Source: Algibacter miyuki (GTDB lineage: Bacteria; Bacteroidota; Bacteroidia; Flavobacteriales; Flavobacteriaceae). From it: a stretch of DNA of 38,011 bases. Location of the stretch: the NCBI RefSeq assembly GCF_042427745.1, contig NZ_JBHMFA010000032.1; one strand, 5' to 3'. Within the stretch, counting starts at the first letter, position 1, and every line of letters begins with the position of its first letter. Positions 35,501 to 38,011 of this stretch are shown in pieces. The position numbers and the translations under genes are program-made. The notes below the pieces were generated by a model that ran no database searches, had not been told where the DNA came from, and saw nothing but the letters and a program-made list of their open reading frames with translations.

Positions 35501-36862
35501 TGCAATAGTTGGACAACCACTAACATTTGTATAGTTCCCAAAATTGAATAACACATCATAATTTTGTGCATTTTTATCTTTATAATAACCAGATTTTAAA
35601 TCTTTTGGTGTCAGCTTTTTTACAATCTCTTTAAAATCAAAATTTGGCTTAGATTTTCTATAAAAAAGAGGAACTATAAGTTCTTTTTCTTCAATATTTA
35701 TAAACCTTAATTTATCGTCTTTTTCAGTTTTTATTTTTATAGAATTCATAAAACTATACATTCTAAATAACTCAAAATCGGGATGCGATATGGGTATACA
35801 GGCTTTATCATTCTCTAGCGGGCAGTTTGCAACCAATCCTTTTTGAGACTTTAAAGGTCTTTGAAAAAAGATTGCGTTTTCAATAGCTTTTTTTAATGTT
35901 GATGATACATTTTGTTTATCACAAATAACATGAAATTCATGCAAGTAATGTTCTTCACGATGCGTATAATTGTTTCTAATTCTTTTACCTTCTTTGTGTA
36001 AACCATAAAAATATTCACCCAATGTATTACAATTGGCTTCTTCAATTTTCGCAGATAAATCACTAATTGCACTTTTAACTTTACCTAAAAACTCTTTACG
36101 GTTTAAACGTTCTAATAATTTTTCTTTTACATCATGTAATTCTTCCGTAGTATTCTCCTTTAAAATAGATTTAAAGGCTCTTCCTAAAGTAAATAATGCT
36201 TTGCTATTATCGTCTGTTTTATCATAAGCATCTAAAAAATCGTCATAAGTTTGTAAAAAATCATTAATAGTGGTTGCATGTTGAATTATTTCTTCAATTT
36301 CATTGTTTTTTTCTTCAACAATAGAATTGTCTGAGGAGTCTAACCTGTTACTTAAAAAACCACGACGCTGTGCTATGTGGTAAAAAGCTCTTCCTAATTC
36401 GTGCTTATCACTTATTCTATTTAAATCTAGTTTTTGAGTTGAAGCCTTAAATCTAAACGCATAAGGGTTTTTAGTTTGAGCTTTTCGTTCTAACTTATCG
36501 TCCTGATTATCGGTGCTTAACCACAATCTGAATTGATCATTATCAGGATATATTTTTTTGTATCTCCAAAGTTTTAGTTCCTCGTCCGTTAATTTCGGGC
36601 ATAAGTTATTATCAGATAAAACCTTTAATAGCTCTAACTTTCTTAATTTTCTTCTATATTTAAGTTTTCGGCCACTTCTATAATTTGTACGCTGTGCAGC
36701 TTTTGAACTTTCACTACTTGTTTTAGCTTCGATATTCACACCTTCAGAAAATATCCTAACACCTTTATCTATTAGAGTAAATTCTTTTTCATTATTGTAC
36801 TTTTCTACAATTGCCCAACCAATTGAATTCGTTCCTAAGTCTAACCCTAAAATTTTTGCCAT
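32531..36862 (-). CDS. cas9: Type II-C RNA-guided nuclease Cas9
   Basis: A 1443-aa Cas9, within the larger size class of Bacteroidota II-C enzymes. RuvC-I has the catalytic D8 (ILGLDLGTNSIGWA). An arginine-rich bridge helix follows (RSGRKLKYRRKLRK, about 62-75), then the REC lobe (about 80-745). RuvC-II has E767 (RIEMARELK). HNH has H863 and N886 (FDIEHTIPRS and YNRDLKKDKIP), with glutamate before the histidine as in related Bacteroidota enzymes. RuvC-III has H1025 and D1028 (HHAKDAVVVA). The remainder is the PAM-interacting region. All catalytic residues are intact. It is transcribed toward the array, and the tracrRNA gene diverges from its 5' side. The PAM cannot be told from sequence. Confidence 0.97.
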   Translation of the reverse strand: MAKILGLDLGTNSIGWAIVEKYNNEKEFTLIDKGVRIFSEGVNIEAKTSSESSKAAQRTNYRSGRKLKYRRKLRKLELLKVLSDNNLCPKLTDEELKLWRYKKIYPDNDQFRLWLSTDNQDDKLERKAQTKNPYAFRFKASTQKLDLNRISDKHELGRAFYHIAQRRGFLSNRLDSSDNSIVEEKNNEIEEIIQHATTINDFLQTYDDFLDAYDKTDDNSKALFTLGRAFKSILKENTTEELHDVKEKLLERLNRKEFLGKVKSAISDLSAKIEEANCNTLGEYFYGLHKEGKRIRNNYTHREEHYLHEFHVICDKQNVSSTLKKAIENAIFFQRPLKSQKGLVANCPLENDKACIPISHPDFELFRMYSFMNSIKIKTEKDDKLRFINIEEKELIVPLFYRKSKPNFDFKEIVKKLTPKDLKSGYYKDKNAQNYDVLFNFGNYTNVSGCPTIANLRSVFGEDWKTYLVENFNKKNKDNSNKTPYQIIDTIWHVLFRFDKTEKLKQFVINYLGCDADTATKFSKIKLKQDYGSLSLKAIRNILPYLEKGLLYSHAVFLANLKTVLPKSIWNNEADIKVINKELFSIIDSYNIYKNMVEIVNGLIKTVKDNKETWSDKNSFVVEAYKKDINKSVISYYGLKRWDLFLHEEKETILTDNFKLFSTQMKLNSGLGEFMKKETLDERVKTFLRDNFNVEPEQLKKLYHPSAIEVYKQAKRSELDGKLYLGSPLISSIKNPMAMRALHQLRKVINQLIKDDAIDENTIVRIEMARELKSANERTAIRQWQNDLQNRNNDYKKEIIAILKGELQLVNCNDVVNSNYEPTENDILKYQLWKEQNHICLYTGKTICISDFIGANPKFDIEHTIPRSKSLDNSQINKTLCCSVYNRDLKKDKIPTECNNHEEIMPRISHWYAKYKSLENQIRDITKKVRGATTKENRDRYIQNRTKLRFEYNYLKDKYKTFIITEIPRGFRNSQSVDIGIISKYGNLFLKSLFTKVYPVKGKTTSNLRDIWGLDKKERINHAHHAKDAVVVACCEKDINDALASYYHNYEDYQFYGKQKPSFKHRIPWKGFNTDVNNFDNNTLISHHTPDVLPIQSKKAIRKRGIIQRNSNGNIKYKQGDTVRDTLHKESFYGAIKREETNKKGEIEEVVKYVLRKPIDSFSDSDLKNIVDDRIKEIVTNARKEEKIIKKEIDTFKKQLNKVSDAEEVILKAKIETLMYKMDHELYVLPNKKGNPIPIKKIRYFATDVKVPLEIKKHRDVSRHEHKQHYFAKNDSNYCMAIYEGVDGKGKVTRSNLLINNLDAGSYFKKSNTNNQLYPIAPEKDKNNNPLKYVLTKGKMVLVYDKNPEELFEMDELQLLERLFQITQMDVEKYAEIKLLHHTEAREKKTLTSIMGLKSGMKGGKNIGEHKKYPWIKVGVNSFDCLVEGYDFKINSIGKLEII

Positions 36863-36910
36863 TATCTGATACTTTATTTTTTTAAAAGTAAGAAAAAGAA
36901 AAATACTATA

Positions 36911-36928
36911 TTTACGGTTAGCCGTAAA
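36911..36928. repeat. Perfect inverted repeat between cas9 and tracrRNA
   Basis: TTTACGG (36911-36917) and CCGTAAA (36922-36928) flank TTAG. It lies in the shared promoter region, about 20 bp upstream of the tracrRNA -7 element, where a -33 element would be. It could be an operator for both divergent genes. Confidence 0.55.
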
Positions 36929-36948
36929 ACATTATAGTTTTTTTGTAT

Positions 36949-36956
36949 TATATTTG
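36949..36956 (+). promoter_or_regulatory. -7 element of the tracrRNA promoter
   Basis: TATATTTG is a full match to TAnnTTTG. Transcription would begin near 36963, just before the anti-repeat. Confidence 0.6.
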
Positions 36957-36962
36957 TAACTG

Positions 36963-37050
36963 ATTAAAATTTCTAATCTTTAATCTTATCACAATAAGGC
37001 TATATGCCGTAGATGAAAATCTTTAGTCCCGCTTCGGTGGGACTTTTTTT
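36963..37050 (+). ncRNA. tracrRNA
   Basis: The anti-repeat (36970-36994) has 16 consecutive bases equal to the plus-strand CRISPR repeat (TTTCTAATCTTTAATC) plus a shared CACAA. It can therefore pair with the minus-strand crRNA repeat. A middle hairpin-like stretch with GGCTATATGCC follows, then the terminator stem AGTCCCGC/GTGGGACT around TTCG (37025-37044) and seven T residues. A -7 element lies just upstream. This is the standard II-C layout: anti-repeat, nexus, terminator hairpin. Ends are estimated within a few bases. Confidence 0.85.
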
Positions 37051-37344
37051 GTTTAAATTTTAAAATAAAGCTCCGCTTACTTCTGCGCTTAGTTTAATAA
37101 TTTCGATTTTTTAGCATCTCTCTTTTTACTATATTATTTTTTAGATAATTAATATATAGGCACTTGTATTTTTTTATAAAGTGATTTCTAACAGAGTAAA
37201 GAAACTTAAGTCCAAATATGTAATGAATATTACCTCGTAACATACATCCATTCCAGCACATTCCCTTCCATTCCGTAAAAACTACATTCCAGAAAAATCG
37301 CTTCATTAAAAAATCTTTGACCTAATCCACGTTTTTTACTTTGC

Positions 37345-37420
37345 ATTCCGCTAATCCTTTCCGTTTCTCTGGAAAGGAACGCTACATTCCAATTCAAAAA
37401 CGCGAATCAAGTCCGCTTGA
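37345..37420 (+). repeat. Structured dispersed repeat, copy B
   Basis: TAATCC, a hairpin CCTTTCC/GGAAAGG, GGAACGCTACATTCC, an A-rich stretch and GTCCGCTT follow in the same order as in copy A at 25190. A weaker third copy of the CTACATTCC-AAAA-CGCTT part lies at 37275-37300. Confidence 0.6.
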
Positions 37421-37513
37421 AATAGTGTTAAACAACAGTAATTCGTTTTCACAACCCGATCAGCACATGGCCACTCCATGTTATTACGGGCAAAGAGCTT
37501 CACTAAACAAATC

Positions 37514-37586
37514 TTGGACCCAATCCCAAAGTTTTGGTATCTGCATTTTAATAGGTATCCCGAATACCAATAAATCTTTGGTCCAA
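37514..37586. repeat. Nested inverted repeat, possible long hairpin
   Basis: Outer arms TTGGACC (37514-37520) and GGTCCAA (37580-37586) enclose inner arms TTGGTAT (37534-37540) and ATACCAA (37564-37570). Both pairs are perfect 7-bp matches. Confidence 0.55.
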
Positions 37587-37752
37587 ATTAACATTTCGCT
37601 TCTTAAAAAAACTTTGAAATATAGTCCGCTAAATCGGATAGATGTATTTGTCATTGTGTTCCACTTCCTATGATTTTGTATTTCACAAAGAATTTAGGTT
37701 CACTTCCGTAATCCAACACCGTCATACCTTTTTTTGACAGCAAAATAACAAC

Positions 37753-37822
37753 ATTCAGCTTTGAACGACAGCATAACCAGGCTCGTACCTCGCTCTTTTT
37801 ATATGTCTTAACAAAGCTGAAT
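37753..37822. repeat. 11-bp perfect inverted repeat with 48-bp loop
   Basis: ATTCAGCTTTG (37753-37763) and CAAAGCTGAAT (37812-37822). The position, just before a small basic ORF in presumed mobile DNA, would suit a transfer or replication site, but this is not shown. Confidence 0.55.
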
Positions 37823-37867
37823 ATCGAAAGCACTAAGCAACAAAAAGAAGGTAACAGCGGTGGCTCT

Positions 37868-38002
37868 ATGGGAAGTAAATCTAAAATGAATCTTATGAAA
37901 TCTTACAAAATCAATAAAAAGGAAGCGAAACAAAAGTTAAATAAACAAAAGAAGGAAAACGCTCTGGATATAATAAGTAAATCAATAACAAAGCCTTTCT
38001 GA
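37868..38002 (+). CDS. Small lysine-rich hypothetical protein
   Basis: A 44-aa frame from ATG 37868 to TGA 38000. It is strongly basic (repeated KK and KQK) and has no recognisable domain. The reading frame stays open upstream for about 150 bp without a good start codon. It may be the 3' end of a decayed gene, or no gene at all. Confidence 0.25.
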   Translation: MGSKSKMNLMKSYKINKKEAKQKLNKQKKENALDIISKSITKPF

Positions 38003-38011
38003 AGGGTTCAG

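Larger units (their letters stand above)
37052..37867. other. Non-coding region rich in repeats, right of the CRISPR locus
   Basis: Over about 800 bp no ORF shows a recognisable family. The stretch holds repeated CATTCC words (37245-37295), copy B of the dispersed repeat, a nested hairpin (37514-37586) and an 11-bp inverted repeat (37753-37822). Short frames exist here, but they run through these repeats. Non-coding mobile-element DNA is the best description. Confidence 0.55.

Noticed and set aside
33201..36227. Plus-strand open frames opposite cas9
   Set aside because: They are shadows of the cas9 coding frame, with no motif of their own.
37094..37306. 70-aa minus-strand frame
   Set aside because: It lies in repeated CATTCC words and AT-rich DNA and shows no family features.
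37341..37673. 110-aa frame with a TTG start
   Set aside because: It runs through the structured repeat and the nested hairpin, has no domain, and no plausible ribosome-binding context.
37052..37867. Retron or diversity-generating element in the repeat-rich tail
   Set aside because: No reverse transcriptase gene is present in the window, so the inverted repeats alone do not support it.

Overview
The window is AT-rich DNA from a member of the Bacteroidota, most likely a flavobacterium. The evidence is the promoter type (-7 elements of the TAnnTTTG/A kind), an outer-membrane protein of the CarboxypepD_reg/TonB-dependent receptor type, a PepSY-like protein, a Bacteroidota-type tyrosine recombinase, and a large type II-C Cas9 whose crRNA repeat begins GTTGTGGTTTGATT.

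Layout. (1) 1-1450: the 3' half of a tRNA-Met-like gene (41-84), direct repeats, and a tyrosine recombinase. This looks like one end of an element integrated in a tRNA gene. (2) 1711-3693: an OmpR-type response regulator and its sensor kinase. (3) 3798-9204: a metal-resistance block with a Fur-family regulator, an ArsR repressor, a MerT-MerP fusion, MerA and a Zn/Cd/Pb P-type ATPase. (4) 9282-25048: an envelope block with an outer-membrane receptor, a DUF347 membrane protein, a PepSY-like periplasmic protein, two LtaS/MdoB/EptA-type transferases, a lipid kinase, four PAP2 phosphatases, an HD hydrolase, and an M1-like protein fused to a beta-barrel. (5) 25190-27297: a structured dispersed repeat and a stand-alone ParB-like gene. 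(6) 27564-37050: a type II-C CRISPR-Cas locus with cas1, cas2, 55 repeats and 54 spacers, cas9 on the opposite strand, and a tracrRNA divergent from cas9. (7) 37052-38011: mostly non-coding DNA with further repeat copies and long inverted repeats.

The main observation is a hidden regulon. Eight promoters share one 35-bp architecture: two 11-bp direct repeats (consensus CTTTARAATYT then CTTTAGAATTG), 5 bp, then TANNTTTA/G. Spacing is identical at all eight. One copy lies before the response regulator itself. The others lie before the receptor, the DUF347 gene, the PepSY-like gene, both transferase genes, the minus-strand PAP2 gene and the tandem PAP2 genes. An 11-bp period is what a tandem OmpR-family dimer would bind, so the kinase/regulator pair at 1765-3693 probably controls the whole envelope block. 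The proposed job is lipid remodelling: the transferases move head groups and release diacylglycerol, the lipid kinase re-phosphorylates it, and PAP2 enzymes remove lipid phosphates. It resembles the PmrAB or ColRS envelope-stress regulons of Proteobacteria, but no such regulon is known to me in this form. The metal cassette sits between the regulator and its targets and lacks the motif; its ArsR gene has its own palindromic operator over the -33 element.

Other points: the minus-strand PAP2 gene seems to have lost its signal peptide to a one-base change in an A9 run. Cas9 and the array are read in the same direction, toward cas1-cas2. All functions are inferred from sequence motifs by eye; no database search was run.
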